Below, piece by piece: positions 12,939 through 25,722 of a stretch of DNA of 64,000 nucleotides. Origin of the DNA: Heterodera schachtii (lineage: Eukaryota; Nematoda; Chromadorea; Rhabditida; Heteroderidae). Every line of letters starts with the position of its first letter. Within the stretch, counting starts at the first letter, position 1. Position numbers and translations under genes: made by a program. The stretch spans positions 279,453 through 343,452 of the forward strand of contig SIJG01000132.1 of the NCBI GenBank assembly GCA_023374025.1, written 5' to 3'. The notes beneath the pieces were generated by a model. It was not told the DNA's origin. It worked only from the letters and a program-made list of their open reading frames with translations, and made no database searches.

Positions 12939-13034
12939 TTAACAAAATTTTATAAAATCATGAGCAGCAGGAGTAATTTGTGTGGTCCCATAATAATTGT
13001 TTTCAAACTTCAATTTTTGTTCAAATTATTTTAA
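12939..13034 (+). CDS. Candidate exon, low confidence
   Basis: A good acceptor (TTTTTTTGCCAG) precedes LTKFYKIMSSRSNLCG, with a possible donor GTCCCA or read-through to TAA. No family is recognised and no partner exon is proven. Confidence 0.2.
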   Translation, partial: LTKFYKIMSSRSNLCGPIIIVFKLQFLFKLF

Positions 13035-13059
13035 AAATTATAAAAGGAGAGGTTCGGCA

Positions 13060-13330
13060 GTGAATGGACACAGGCAATGTCGGATAAAATTCATAAGTTT
13101 TGGATTAAATTATTAATATTTTGACGAAAAAATGCGACTTTTTAGATTTTACATTTTTTAAGTCTAAAGAATTTGGTGGTCCGGAGGTGCCGGTAAGCGC
13201 CAAAATTTTAAAGCGATTTTTTTACCATCATTAAATTGATAAAAAATAATTATTATTTTTAATTAATTCAAAAAATACAATATCCCGGCCTTGTCGGCCA
13301 ATCTTTGCAATTTAGGACCTCCGAATTGCC
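13060..13330. mobile_element. Degenerate element fragment with GC hairpin remnant
   Basis: GGAGGTGCC at 13183 followed by GGTAAGCGCC looks like an eroded copy of the GC hairpin module. TCCCGGCC and TCGGCC occur nearby at about 13285-13300. No ends were found. Confidence 0.35.
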
Positions 13331-15240
13331 AATGTTTTATTTGCTTACATGTAATTTTTTAATTTTTTCAAATTCGAAGATAAAAATTAAAAAAAATCAT
13401 TAGATTGACAAAAGAGTTTCATTTGGCATCTTCTGGTGAAGAAAATTATGTCAAAAAACTCTTAAATTAATCATTTGCAATAAATTTTTTGACTTTAAAA
13501 AAACAAAGTATTAAAAAGAAAAAATGTAAATTTAAGCATTGATGCTTATTTTAGAAGGTTCTTTATTTGCATCAAATCTTAAAAATTATGAATAGAGAAC
13601 ATTTTTTTATATTAATATTTTACAATTAAATAAATAATATAATTTTAATAGTTATTTATATAAATTCACTCTTTGTATTCATTTTTTCTCTACCCTTTAT
13701 CATTAATTTTATCATGTGATAATATCGCATAGTTTTATCCGGTTTTTTAGCTGTTACTTATATTAACGTTGGATCAATCGAATAGGCGATAAGAGGCTAG
13801 ATTATTATTTTATATGATTCTTATTTATGTCAAGTTTAGAAATATTTTTTTATTTGAATTTTTTAAATGATTGTTTTCTTTTATTTACATGATTGAACTA
13901 TTATAATAAGACCTTAATGTTTATATATTTGAAATATTAATTTATTTATTTTGCTAATTTGTCTGTATTCTTATTTTTTGTTTTAATTTTTGGCCACTTA
14001 TTATTATTTTCTCATGTTATGATGTCGCATTGTATTATCTGGCTCTTTTTCGCCTTGACTTATGCTATTATTTTTTCATTATTTTAAACGAAGGATTAAT
14101 TTATCTAAAAATTATTACTTCTTCTTAATTTATCATTTTGTAATCATATAAATTTTATTATTATTTATGTTCTTTTTCTTTTTTTTATCTGATATATTTT
14201 CAATTTATAAATATTTTTAATATTAATATTAAATATGTTTTAGAAATTTAAATATTTGTTTTCATGATTTAATTTAAATTTATAGACTAGTTATCTTCAT
14301 TTCACAACATTTTATAATGTTTTCAACAGAAAAACTTTTTCCAGTAAGATTTTAATTTATATTATTCCATTATTTTTTATTATTCTGGTATTAATATACA
14401 AGTATGATTTGTTTATATAGATTTTGTAGATCTTTTATCTAAATTTATGCAATTAAACTTTTTCTATTTTTCTTATTTTTGCTTTCACATTTTGCAACAT
14501 AAAAAATTAATGCCTACCGAGAAGCACAACATGCAATGTCGTTTCCATTAAAATTTATGATTAGTTTTTCATAAATATTTCTAAATAATTCAGTATGTTG
14601 TTTGTTTACTCAAAATATGTTATTTATCATCTTATGTTTTTATTTAAAAAATACTATTTAATTTGTCTTGGATAATTCTGCTGATCCTTTTGGCAAAATT
14701 AAAAATGTTTTACTTTCTTTTTATTTGTAATTTAAGTGATTTACTTCAGCATAATATTTATATTTATTTTTTTATTTATTCGTAATAACATATTTTTTAA
14801 ATCTTATTAAATAAATAAAAAGTCAAAGCAAATTAAAAGTGTAGATCTAACTGATTTTAATTTTTTTGTAGGTCCAAACGTCAATGTAAAAATTCTTTCG
14901 TTCTTGTATTATGTTATAAGATAAAATTTATTTCAATGTTCCTTTTTAAATCAAAAAATTTTATTAAAATTTATTTTACTTTTATTTAAACATTTTTAAA
15001 CATTGGTATCGAGACCATAATTTTAAATATTATTTTATATTATTTTTCTTTAATTGTTTTTTAAATTTTTTATGTTTATTTTTAGAAAGTCTGAACAATT
15101 TTTAACAGGAATTTATTTTAATAAGCTAAGTTATATCAAATTTTAAAATAAATTTACTTCATCTTTAACTTTAATAATTTAAATATGCTTTCGGTAAAGA
15201 ATAGTTTTTGTATTTTTTATTTTGTGTTTGAATTTCCTAG
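13331..15240. other. AT-rich, no gene supported
   Basis: One island near 14505-14560 is open on both strands (for example YREAQHAMSFPLK on plus; a METTLHVVLL start with a GTAGGC donor on minus), but neither can be chosen. The rest is featureless. Confidence 0.35.
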
Positions 15241-17349
15241 CCTTATTTAAAAAATCAAGTACCGAAGAAAAACCCATTGCTGAGGGAGAAAATCAATCGG
15301 TGACCACAGTGAGTGGACGAAGGACTCTACCCACGCACATTTTTTAGTCAACTCAAGCGAAAAACCAAAGAATACAGGTTTTTTGAGTTTTGTCAAAACT
15401 TTTCAAATGGAAAATACCCATCGATTTAGCCGTAGTTAGTCAGTATAATAACAATTCCTTGAAAAGTTTCATTTTTATTAATATATTAAAAGTATCATTT
15501 AATAAATATTTAAGCATCGATGTTTAATCAATATTGATATTAGACGGAATTTATGGAATTTTTTGGTTCATAGATTTTGATTTGTTTTATTTTCATATAA
15601 GCAGTTAATTTTCATTACTGACTAATGAATTTATTTTTAAATATTTCATTATTTAATATCATTTATTAATTAATTAAAACTTAATCTTTTTGTATAACAA
15701 ATAAGAAAAAAGCACGCAGCTGCTCCACAATGTTTTATATGGTTATTTTAAATATTTCTTTCATTTTGTTATTATATTTCATTTTACATATTTATATAAA
15801 TTAATTAATTTGTGTAATGTTTTATCATAGATAATTAAGCACAAAAATTTCTCGACAAATGCAGCTGTGACTGTGGTTGCAGATTGTTCCTGCAATGGAA
15901 TGGCCATCATATATTTTGAAAAAGAGTCGACAATCATTAGAAATGTACTGTATTATATTTATTTTCAATCTCGAACAAATAAAATTATTTATTAAGAATA
16001 TATTTTTAATTTATTTTCAAATAAAAATTTCAGTATTTTGAATTTTTCAACAGAGTGTATTATTATATTTTTTTGAATATTAATGAAATCGTACAAAACT
16101 GTATTATGCCCACGCAACAAGCTTCGGCACATCTTCTTACGTTTTTTATTACTTTGAAGCTATATTTAGTTTTTCAATTTAATAATTTTTAATATCGATT
16201 ACATACAATAATTTTCTCTATTTCAAAGGTTATACAGAAAATTTTAATAATAAATAAATTTTTCTTTGCTATTGTTTGCTTGATTTTCTAAATTTTTTCT
16301 TAAGATTGCATTTTTCTCATTTAATTATTTACAATTTCTGATTATTAACATATTTGATTGAGTAGCGTCTCTGTTTGTTCGCATTCAACTTTCTCGTTAA
16401 CCATTCACAAAATGTTTTGACTTTGTTGGGTCAATCTTATTTTACCTGTGATTATTTTTATTTATAAATTTATAAATTTGTATTAATTCTTCATGTTGTT
16501 TAGATATTAAGAATAAGGGATGAAATTCCTTTAAAATTTCCAAAAAGGCTATAAATTGGATAACTTTCAGTGAAAACCTGTTTAAAAATGGTCAAAAGTT
16601 CCAATTTTTCACCCGGCTGCGCCTTTTGGCACTGCGAGACCCCAAGACTTTTATTTTAAGAAAAATTCCGCAAAATCGCAAAACTTGGTACTTTTTGGTG
16701 CAAATATGTTAAAAAATTTCACTCAAATTAAAGAAAATTTTCCCGGCGCCGCCATCTTTTTCTTTTCAAAAAGTTATTTATAAAAAGCGTGCCAAAAAAG
16801 TGAATTTCCCAATTGAAAAAAAAACTTTTTTATTAATAGGCTAATCGCTTGTGGGGCTCGAACATGTAACATATCTTTTAAATATTAATTAATTCGTTTC
16901 ATTTCAAGAATAGAAATTTGAATCTAATACTTGGTTTTTTACCCGGGTCAATAAGAAGATAGTTCGTGGTTTGAAAGAGTTTGTTCGTCAAAACGCTACT
17001 TCGTGGTCATTTGACCACGTCATTTAACCATGGTCGCTTTACCACGATAAACCTTTCTAATCTTTAGTTGAAATAAAAAAGAATTAAGAAATAAAATTTT
17101 ATATCACCAATTATTATTATCAATGAGTTTGTACAAAATTTATATTGGTTTTTTTAAGTTATTTATTTTATTATCTTATTTAGAAAATTTGTATATGCCC
17201 TCTTTTTAAAAACTTCTTTTTCATTTTTCCTTTTTATTAATTAAAGTAAAAATATTTTTAGAAAGTAAAAAAGAGATATTATTTGGTATTCCATATTTTT
17301 TCATTCTTTCTTGCAGCGTGAAGGTCTTTCCAGTGCCTATGCTGCTTGA
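15241..17349 (+). CDS. Candidate three-exon 3' end of a gene of unknown function
   Basis: Three islands share a consistent frame. 15241-15308 follows TTTCCTAG and ends before GTGAGT (STEEKPIAEGENQSVTT). 15840-15944 follows an AAG acceptor and ends before GTACTG (TVVADCSCNGMAIIYFEKES). 17317-17349 follows a strong CTTTCTTGCAG acceptor and reads REGLSSAYAA then TGA. All junctions are phase 0. Introns would be 531 and 1372 nt and AT-rich. The middle exon has the weakest splice sites, and its antisense strand is also open after a TTCCATTGCAG acceptor. The first exon could instead read through its donor to a TAG at 15345. No family is recognised; upstream exons are not identified. Confidence 0.4.
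16560..16860. mobile_element. Degenerate element fragment with hairpin-like GC blocks
   Basis: CACCCGGCTGCGCC followed by TTTTGGCACTGCGAG (about 16611-16641) and TCCCGGCGCCGCC (about 16741) resemble the GC hairpin context of the complete elements, including the AT-rich spacers between them. No terminal repeats or target duplication were found. It would lie in the last intron of the candidate gene above. Confidence 0.4.
17002..17019. repeat. Perfect 18-bp palindrome
   Basis: CGTGGTCA, TT, TGACCACG. Related GTGGT / ACCAC words recur within the next 30 bases (ACCATGGT, TTTACCACG). It could be an element end or a regulatory operator-like site; function unknown. Confidence 0.5.
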
Positions 17350-17656
17350 AATTTAAATTTTAATTAAATTTATTTGTGTTTATGATCATCCCGTACTTAT
17401 TATATTTAATCCAATTTTTATAATTTTTTATTTATTGTTTTATCATTATGGGTTCTTTTGTTTTAATAATTAGTTTAAAAGGCGGATTCTGAGTCTTTCT
17501 TTATATAAATGTATTTTTTATAAATAAGGATTTTAAATCTTTATAATATTTTATATAAAATTATCCATGCTAATTTAAATGCTCTTATCGCTCTTCCGAG
17601 AACTTTTGGTTCAATGGAGCTGATTCGCTTGACTTATTTTTTTAGTTTATTTTTAG

Positions 17657-17702
17657 CTAAGCTTCGAGCTCTTCGTCTAAAATATATCTGTTTATCCCCA
17701 TG
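17657..17702 (+). CDS. Candidate exon, unknown protein
   Basis: The acceptor ATTTTTAG and a strong donor GTATGTT bound 46 nt reading KLRALRLKYICLSP with two spare bases at each end. The frame also continues upstream (SMELIRLTYFF), so the exon could begin earlier. It lies after the stop at 17349 and would belong to a different gene. Confidence 0.3.
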
Positions 17703-18864
17703 GTATGTTAATTCTTTTTTATATAATTTGATGTTCTATTGAATTTTATTTTTAATCTTCTTCAGGTTTGTTTCATTAATAATAACCGTATATTTGTATT
17801 GAAATATATGGATTAAATTGAATATATTGAAATATTTTGCTCATCCTTTGAGAAAATAATTTAATTTTTTCTTTTATGAAGTTTTTTTGTTCTCGTATTT
17901 ATTTACATTAGGAGCCGACAATTATGGTTTAATTTTATCAAATATCAAATTATTATATCAATTCTTGGGTGAAATTCTATAATATTTTCTATTGATATTC
18001 CTTTTGCATTATTTTATATTTATATATGTATTATTTATGTCATGCCGAACTAGGAAAATTAACTACCAAATTTAAATATTTTGTAAAGTATTTACTCACC
18101 TAAATATATGTTCATCAAATCTCAGCAGCTTTATTGTATAAATTCTAATATTTTATGAATTTTTTAATGCTTTTTTTCATTCGTAATTTCATGGATTTGC
18201 TAGCAATGCATTTTCTTTTAAAACTTTAAATTATTTTATAATAAAACTGTAAATGAATTGGTTGAATTAAATTTTCCATTTTTCAAGATGGTAAAAGGTA
18301 ATGCGGAAAAAAATATTTGAGGTAGTAAAACAAAAAATGTAAGACATATAAACTCATAACTTGGCTTAAATTCAATCAAATTAATAATTTTTGGTATCAT
18401 TCAATATTTTAAATATTGTCTATCAGACTATTAATTTAAAAAAATTTTTTATAAAATTTTTAAAAAGTTATGGTCACAAAATTTCAAAAAATCTTGAGTC
18501 AGAGTTTTTTGACCATAACTTTTTTGAAACAATGAAATTTTAAAGATAAATGGTTAATTCATTTTGCGTTTTCAGCATTTATTTACCTCTTACTATTTAT
18601 TTTTTATTGGCTTTATGGCAAATTTAATTATTATATTTGAATAAATATAAAATTATTTGACTATATTTTTAAAATATAATGCATGTATTTAAATATATTT
18701 TTTAATTTTTTCTTCCGATTAACTAGGTGAATTCGTGTTTTTGATAAAAATGTAGGAATAAAATATTATTTTAAATGAATAGTTTTCTTTCCGTATTTTT
18801 ATCTTTTAATCTTTATTGTCGAAAAATGACATCAATTTAGTTTTATGAAAATAAAGAATTGTAA
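17703..18864. other. AT-rich, dispersed-repeat fragment
   Basis: About 18150-18290 resembles 11790-11940. About 18440-18545 carries the GACCATAACTTTTTTGAAAC motif shared with fold-back elements elsewhere in the window. No gene is seen. Confidence 0.35.
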
Positions 18865-20011
18865 ATATCTTTAAAGTAATTAAATCATCAACTTTAAATA
18901 TAAATATTTAAAGCGTCGTTCTTTATAAATCAAATTTTTAAGAAATATTTGAAAAATTATTGATATTTAAGCAATTTTGTTTTATTTTTTATATGATTCA
19001 TGAGAATATTTTTACTTTAAACAACGAAAAATTAGATTTCAATTATTTTTAATTGTTATTAATAATCATTATTTGTATCTGATTTTAAACAAAAAATTAT
19101 TAACATGCCCAAGTGTCATCTAGGTAAGCGTAACTAAGCCTATGTATGTATTCATTTTTTTCGGTTTGTTCATTAATTAATCTTATTAATTATAAAAATT
19201 ATATAAATTATCTTTTTACCTTATCTGACTTATTCCAATTATACGCCACTGGTTTAAAATATCGTTGGTTTAAAACATTTAGTTCGAATTAGACTTAATG
19301 TTGATTAAATTAATTCAAACATCATGTTTATACTCTATTCAAAGTCAAAGAAGACACTTTTACTTTAAAATTATAATATGATTTAATACACATTTGGAAT
19401 TAATTATATATAAGAAGAATTACATTAAATCCATTTTTTTTTGTTAATTTTTCAAATTAAATTATAATTAATTTAAGATTTAAATTTTATTATATTGCAA
19501 ATATAAACATATTTATAAATTAATGCCACTACATTTTATTTTTGAAGTTATTCTTCAATGCAATTTAAACTTTATCAAATAATAAAAGAATATTTTCAAG
19601 ATTATTTTCAATATAATTCAAACATTTTTGAGCTAAAAATTCTTTAAAAAATCATTATTGGAAAATTTTCTTTATTATGATGATCCTCAGCAACTCCGTT
19701 CATGACTTTTTGGTGCTCAAGAATGTGTATACTCATGTGAATGATTGAATTAATAATCGTCAGAAAGTGTAACTTTTAAGATTACAAGCAAGCTATTGCA
19801 ATTTATTTATGTTTTTTATTATAATGATATTCTGATCTATCATTTTTGCAAAATTTTATGAACATAGTTCCTTAAAGTATTTTAANTTTATTGTTAATTT
19901 TATTTTGTCAAAATATATTTATTAATTTGAATTTGAATTAAAAAACCTTCTACTAGACTTTTATTTCTTACTGTCGAATCATTATGATTGTTGAATTTTT
20001 TGTGCTCTTGC

Positions 20012-20165
20012 AAAACGAATGACTTTTTTTACGTCAAACTCAATCGTTATGATTATTTGATTTTGCAAAAATAATTATTTTTTACGTCAAAACCAATCGT
20101 TTATTTTAATATTTTAAGGATTTTGCAAAACGAATGACTTTTTTTACTTCAAACTCTTTGTTGCA
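20012..20165. repeat. Three-unit imperfect tandem repeat
   Basis: A unit containing TTTTGCAAAACGAATGACTT, then TTTTTACGTCAAACTCAATCG, occurs three times (near 20012, 20060 and 20120) with small changes. It lies between the blocks of segmental repeat copy C and is absent from copy A. Confidence 0.6.
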
Positions 20166-20297
20166 TTTATTTCACTTAGATTGTTGTTTATATTGTATTT
20201 AAATAGGTTTTATATAAAATTACCGTAATTTGACAAGGATTATAATTTTTCGATAGACACAGTAAACTTTTTCAAATATTTTACAAAATTTTGCACT

Positions 20298-20365
20298 TCA
20301 TAGCGGGGTCAAATTTATTTCTTGAATTGTATCAAGCCAATTATCGATGTTTTCAAGAAGTTCAT
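20298..20365 (-). pseudogene. Coding-like island in repeat copy C
   Basis: The minus strand reads NELLENIDNWLDTIQE, then INLTPL and TGA. It is the better preserved relative of the island near 4740-4795. The candidate acceptor is CAACCAAG. No partner exons with clear splice sites were identified; the relative of the HESIH island lies downstream at about 19675-19755. Confidence 0.35.
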
Positions 20366-20657
20366 TCTTGGTTGGTGTAATCGTTTTGGCTCAACTGATG
20401 ATTTCATAAGAAGTGTTCGGGGTAGTCATTTTACAAAATTAATTTAGATCGGTAGATTGTTTTTTAATTAGAAAAGAGATATTTAATCTATTTTTCATCG
20501 TAAAAATATTAATTTTTAATATTGTAACTTATTTTTTATTGTTTATGTTACATTTTTAATACAAATAATATTTTAATTTAAATCATTTTAAATTTAAACA
20601 TTTTACAATTCCAGTGATTCCAATTAAAAGCTTACTTCACACAGTTCCAACTTACAG

Positions 20658-20723
20658 TTTTTGGTTTTTAACATGTTCGGCATTCTGAATTTGAAAGATT
20701 GTTGCGTAGCTGAGAGTGAACAG
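20658..20723 (+). CDS. Candidate exon, unknown protein
   Basis: The acceptor AACTTACAG and donor GTTAAT bound 66 nt, phase 0 at both ends. It reads MFGILNLKDCCVAESEQ after a short hydrophobic start. It lies inside the copy C region but has no counterpart in copy A. No family is recognised. Confidence 0.35.
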
Positions 20724-21620
20724 GTTAATAATTTCGAGAATATGTATTGTTGTCTATAATTTGGGAAAACGAATGGGCGTAACTTTTGTATTTGTTCCAA
20801 ATTTACAGAAAATTAATGTAATAAAATTTTGCCTTTAATCCATATTATTTGAAAATCTCCTTTTATCTTGCGTTGTATACTTTTTTAAATTGTTCTCTCT
20901 GTGAGTACATTTCTTTGTAAAATTAATTTTAAGGGCTTGATGCTCATACTAATTTCTAAGCTAAATCATCATAATCTCAGTTTGTGTTGATGGCATTTTC
21001 AAAAAATACATAATAATTTAAATTATCTTTTTTAATTTCTTTCAATATTAAAAATTTTTATTATCTTCTTTATTGTTTTTGAACCGTGAATGAATGTCCT
21101 GTGATTTCTTTTGCGTTATAAAAAATAATTTTTATACCTCTGTATAATTTTTTCTAAATTAGAACATGCATATAATATTTCATTCTCCCCGGCTACATGA
21201 GGAATTTATGTAAAAAGGCGCTTTTGATTATTCATTTACATATATTAATTTATTTTTCATTTTATCATTTTATATATCATGTATTCATGTTCATTAAAAT
21301 ATTTTGATTAAGTCTTTGGGTAAATCATGCAAACTTCTTTCTTACCTTTCAGTTTCCTATCAAATAATATTTGCACTTAAACATCTTAATGAAATTAATA
21401 TTATTTTTTTTATTTACAATAAACATGATTTTTGAAATTATGTTTTGTGCATTTTCTTGCCATCGCTTCGGAAAAATTTCCATTATTTCATTGGTGTTAA
21501 ATTTTTTTTTTTAGTTTTTTATAAATATTATAGTAGTTTAATAGTAATATTTTTTAAATTCAATTTCAAATAAACATATATTTTGATATTACCTTCAATT
21601 GAATTATTCTTGCTCACAAA

Positions 21621-23132
21621 ATAATTAACTTTTTTTCATGTTAAGGTGTTAATCTTGTCAAATAGAAATAAGTTTTATGAAAAATAAATAAAGAAAAATT
21701 TTGTGCCTTAAACACCATTTAATTTTTTTTTTATTATTTTCTATGCTTTAAATTAAGCTATTTATAAGTATTATAATATAGTCACTGAGCACTCATTAAG
21801 TTTAATAAATTTATATAACTTATATTTTGAATATTTAGAAGTTATTATACTTCTTTTTTTTAATAATTAATGAAGCTATTTTAATTTTTAGCATAAAATT
21901 GAAATCAATTTTTATTATCCAATTTTTAAACGATAAATTCAACTTTTTTATAAAAGGTTCGGACCTATGAAATTTTATTTATACAAAATAGAGTGCTTAT
22001 ATTATCTTTCTTTGAAATATATTTTTTTTATTTTTTTGAGATTTTATTTTTCCGCCCTATTTTAATTATATTTCCCATTAGTTTTTAAATAAATATATAT
22101 TTTTACTCTAATACAATTTCGGTGTTTTATAGTTTGGGAGTGGATCATAGATTCGATATTTTGTTTCACTTTTGCCAGCGATTTCTTTTAGAATTTATAA
22201 AATAAATAAAATGGTAATTATTTATATATAAAATATTGCTGTTAAAAATCTAAAAAAAATTGTATAGTATTTAATTATTTATTAATTTATTTGAAAATAT
22301 TACAATTTTATCACAAAATAGACAAATAAAATTTTTTAAAGTCAAATATGTTTTAAACCTATCAATAAAAAATACAGTTATATTAAACAATTATTTTTAT
22401 TTGGAAATTTTTATTTATAGCAGTATATTTTTATGGTTATGAGTAGAAAAATATTATTTATTTCCATTGTATAAATTCAAAATTTTAAAGAATTATCCAG
22501 CAGATTAATTTATTTTGCTTTGTATTCATTACATTTGCAAGATAAATCATTTTGAAATTTGATAAAAAATATGCATAAGTCATTTCACTTTGGGTCGATT
22601 TTCATACAATAAGGCTTAAAAATAGAGAAAAATCTGCCGAATTTGATAAATTTTATTTGAGGTTTTCTTTTTTTTTTAATTTAAAATTATCAGAGAAAGT
22701 GCAAAAATTCTCACTGACGCATTTTCTATTTTTTAACAATTTTTACAAAAAATAGATTAAAAAACTTTAAATATTAATATTTCTTTTAATTCCTCAATTC
22801 TATGATTTTTTTTAAAAATAACAAAAAAAATTATTAAATATTTTGTACATATTATGTTTTGCGATTTCTTATTGTAATATAATTTCCTGTCCTGTTTATT
22901 ATATATTAAAAAGATTGTATATTTTAATTGGTTTTTTTCATAAATAAGTTTAAAAGTGTTGACACTTATAGTACGACAGTATTTTATTTAAATTAATTGT
23001 TTCTTCTAAATTTAAATGCGTAAATATTTTATTGGAATATTGTAGTTATAATTTTTATGTTTTTCCTTGTCACACTTTTGATATTTGAATTTATTTTTTA
23101 ATTAATGTGATTCATCAAAATGATTGCTTCAG
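21621..23132. other. AT-rich, no gene seen
   Basis: No splice-bounded island, repeat or element end was recognised. Confidence 0.5.
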
Positions 23133-23236
23133 TTATGCCTAAACTCAAAGTCGCCATTTACGGTTCCTTTCGCGCTTCAAAACAGAATTTTCTGTGCGGC
23201 TGCGATTTGGAGTGCTCTGCAATTAATCACCCGAAA
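23133..23236 (+). CDS. Candidate exon, unknown protein
   Basis: A clear GC-richer island of 104 nt lies between GATTGCTTCAG and GTAAAT. Two frames are open: one gives MPKLKVAIYGSFRASKQNF then LCGCDLECSAINHPK; another gives PFALQNRIFCAAAIWSALQ. The minus strand is open too (STPNRSRTENSVLKRERN between ATTGCAG and GTAAAT). It is probably a real exon, but strand and frame cannot be settled by eye. Confidence 0.4.
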
Positions 23237-24190
23237 GTAAATTTTTTATAAAAATATGTAATATGTTTCGACAGTATATTGGCTTTAATATAGATAAAGT
23301 TGGGAATTACACAATATTTTTAATATAAATTGTTATTAATTTTTTTTATTGAAATTCATTTATTTTTATATTTTGTTTTATATGCTTTTTAATAGCTTAA
23401 TGGATGATTTTATTCTTTATTTTTTTATTTAAGATATTTTATTAAAAAATAAAATATGAAAACATTAAAAATGATTATTAATCATAATAAAAAAGAAAAA
23501 TTTGGGTGTAATATATGAAAAACATTCATATAAATATTTTATAAATTTTATTTATGCCTTATATTCGAATAAGTGCATTTGAAAATTGTCATACATCTTG
23601 TGAAATAGCTCAAATAATGTAAACAACAATTCACCCTTTAACAAATGCAAAATTTCTGAGAATTTATTTAATTGTTTTTGGTATTATTTATTAATTTTTA
23701 ATTAATATTTGATGAAAATTTTTTTTTATTTGGTAAATTATTTTATTTTTTTACTTTTATTTGTCAATAGATTTTGCCATATTAACTTTATACAGTCTTG
23801 GTCATATAAAATCAGTATTTTTTGGGCCAAAAATTCTGAAAAAATTTCTTGCTAAGCTAAATTTGATGGTTATCAAAAAAGTCTTTTACACCAACTTGAT
23901 CAGATCACTCCTTCATAGTGATCGGGACACCCCAAAATAGCATTGTTTTCCTTTATTACATTTTAACAAAAATTATACATTTTTTTTTCATTATACTTAT
24001 GAATTTGTATATGCCATTAATTAATTATTATTGTTATTTACAATTCTAAATTTAAATTAATTATGATAATGCTTTTGTTTTTTAAATAAACAAATTTTTG
24101 AAAAGGGCATATTTTTAATAACTTTATCTTTTAATATATTAAAATTTCTATTGGTTTTCAACAAATAGTCATTTATTATTTTCTAAGAAA
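23237..24190. other. AT-rich; possible decayed Tc1/mariner-like end
   Basis: TACAGTCTTGGTCATATAAA at about 23790 and a GGTGTCCCGATCACTATGAA inverse at about 23910-23932 look like diverged transposon ends, but no transposase or TA duplication was confirmed. Otherwise featureless. Confidence 0.25.
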
Positions 24191-24210
24191 TTTTCATTCG
24201 CGCCGTAAAC

Positions 24211-24237
24211 CATCTTACACGTGTCAAGTAATTTCTG
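24211..24237 (-). CDS. Candidate mini-exon, paralogue of 24804-24836
   Basis: 27 nt between CCCAGAG and GTTTAC reads QKLLDTCKM on the minus strand (phase 0/0). The surrounding bases resemble those at 24795-24840, so the two arose by local duplication. An acceptor two bases upstream is also possible. Confidence 0.35.
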
Positions 24238-24552
24238 CTCTGGGATTTTGTGTTATATATTTTAATAAATTAATAATTCTGTACTTTTGTTTTAGGTAAA
24301 TTTAAATTTCTTTTGAATTTTAAGATAATTGTTTAATATTTACCAAAAAAAAATTAAATTAATACAATTATTTCATTTAATAGAATTTTCTTATTCTCGA
24401 GTTATAAAATAACTTAGTTTATTGGCGATACTCGCAAATTAGAAAATTTGAATAACTTTTTAAATATTATCAAATAACTTTGTGAACAGAAATTTTATAT
24501 TTTTTAAATTTTAACGTATTAAAATATAATATTTGTTAAATAGCGTTTTCAC

Positions 24553-24614
24553 CTTCATTAAATTGCGGCAGAATCTCCAATTACCATCAATGGCGGTATG
24601 CATACCAATCACTT
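24553..24614 (-). CDS. Candidate exon, unknown protein
   Basis: 62 nt on the minus strand between TTTTGAAG and GTGAAA reads VIGMHTAIDGNWRFCRNLMK, ending in phase 0 and so compatible with the mini-exon at 24237. A GTAATT donor inside it is an alternative. Trp, Cys, Gly and Asn content is well above the surrounding AT-rich noise. No family is recognised. Confidence 0.4.
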
Positions 24615-24803
24615 CTTCAAAATTAATTATTAATATATTTTTTACATATTTGAAAATTTAATTGATTATTTTAATATTTTAGCTTTTTAATATACTAAAG
24701 TTTCAATCGGTTTTTCAATAAATAGTAATTTAATTTATTGCTGCTTTCGGATAATTTGGTAAATGTATTAGTTCCTAAATAAATTTTAATTCGCGCTGTA
24801 AAC

Positions 24804-24836
24804 CCTCTCTTACACATCTCAAGTAACTCCTGCTCG
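24804..24836 (-). CDS. Candidate mini-exon, paralogue of 24211-24237
   Basis: 33 nt on the minus strand after ATCTTAG and before GTTTAC reads EQELLEMCKR. It shares the L-L-x-x-C-K pattern and the GTTTAC donor with the copy at 24211. The frame stays open past the donor, so it may not be spliced there. Confidence 0.35.
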
Positions 24837-25722
24837 CTAAGATTTATTATATATTTAAAATTAGTTATTCTGTACTTTTATTAAAAATAAATTTAATTTC
24901 TTTTGAATTTTATATAATTATTAATATATTTGTCAAAAATATTAAATTATTACAATTCTGTAGATTTATGTGTTTGTAAGTTTTATAAATATTAATTATT
25001 ACATTTAGAATTTTATATTTAATTTTAATAATTTTAGCTTTTCTTTGCGTAAATGTTTTACATTTCTTATGATTCAATCGCAATACTGAAAATGTCATTC
25101 AAACTTTTAATCTTATTATGGTAAATTCTTGTCCTGTGCTTGAATTTTCAACTCATTTTCACACATGTTGTTTTACTCTATAAAATATTTGATGAAGTTG
25201 TAATGCATCGAAAATACTTAAAATTTATTCGATTTAATTTAATTTTAGTAATTTATTTTTAAAAACAAATATATGTATTTTAATATAATAATATGTTGTT
25301 GTTATTTTCATAAAAAAGTTCGTACTGTATTTTTTGTTAAATTCAATTTTAAAATATGATTTTAGTGTTAAATTTTTTAAAATATTCAATGCAAATTTAA
25401 AATTTTGGCTTTTATTTACCTATTCCTTAAATACTTTTCCACTGTGATTGATCTTTTCCCTGAAATATGGCGGTATATTAACGATAATAATAATGGTAAT
25501 TATTTCGATCATGTTTGCATTATGTTGACATTATAGTGGTCAAAACATAGAGAAGATAAAATAACTAAATTAATTTTTAATAGACGAGGCGCAATGTTTT
25601 GCATATTAATTAATTAAACTATTTTAATAAATATATTTTATTTCTAAAATGAATTTTTCAGTTCAGCATCCAATAATCATATAGATTCCATTTAATCCCC
25701 ATCCGTTCCATCCAAAATAGAG

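Larger units (their letters stand above)
18865..21620. repeat. Segmental repeat, copy C (diverged)
   Basis: It matches copy A in blocks: 18865-19430 with 2768-3400, 19672-19870 with 3480-3690, 20295-20430 with 4740-4860, 21180-21250 with 4920-5010, and a weaker block near 21530-21620 with 5030-5120. A single undetermined base (n) occurs at 19886. About 21285-21385 also resembles 63690-63795, so part of it is dispersed more widely. Confidence 0.65.

Noticed and set aside
23790..23935. Tc1/mariner element
   Set aside because: End-like motifs only; no transposase remnant, no confirmed TA duplication.
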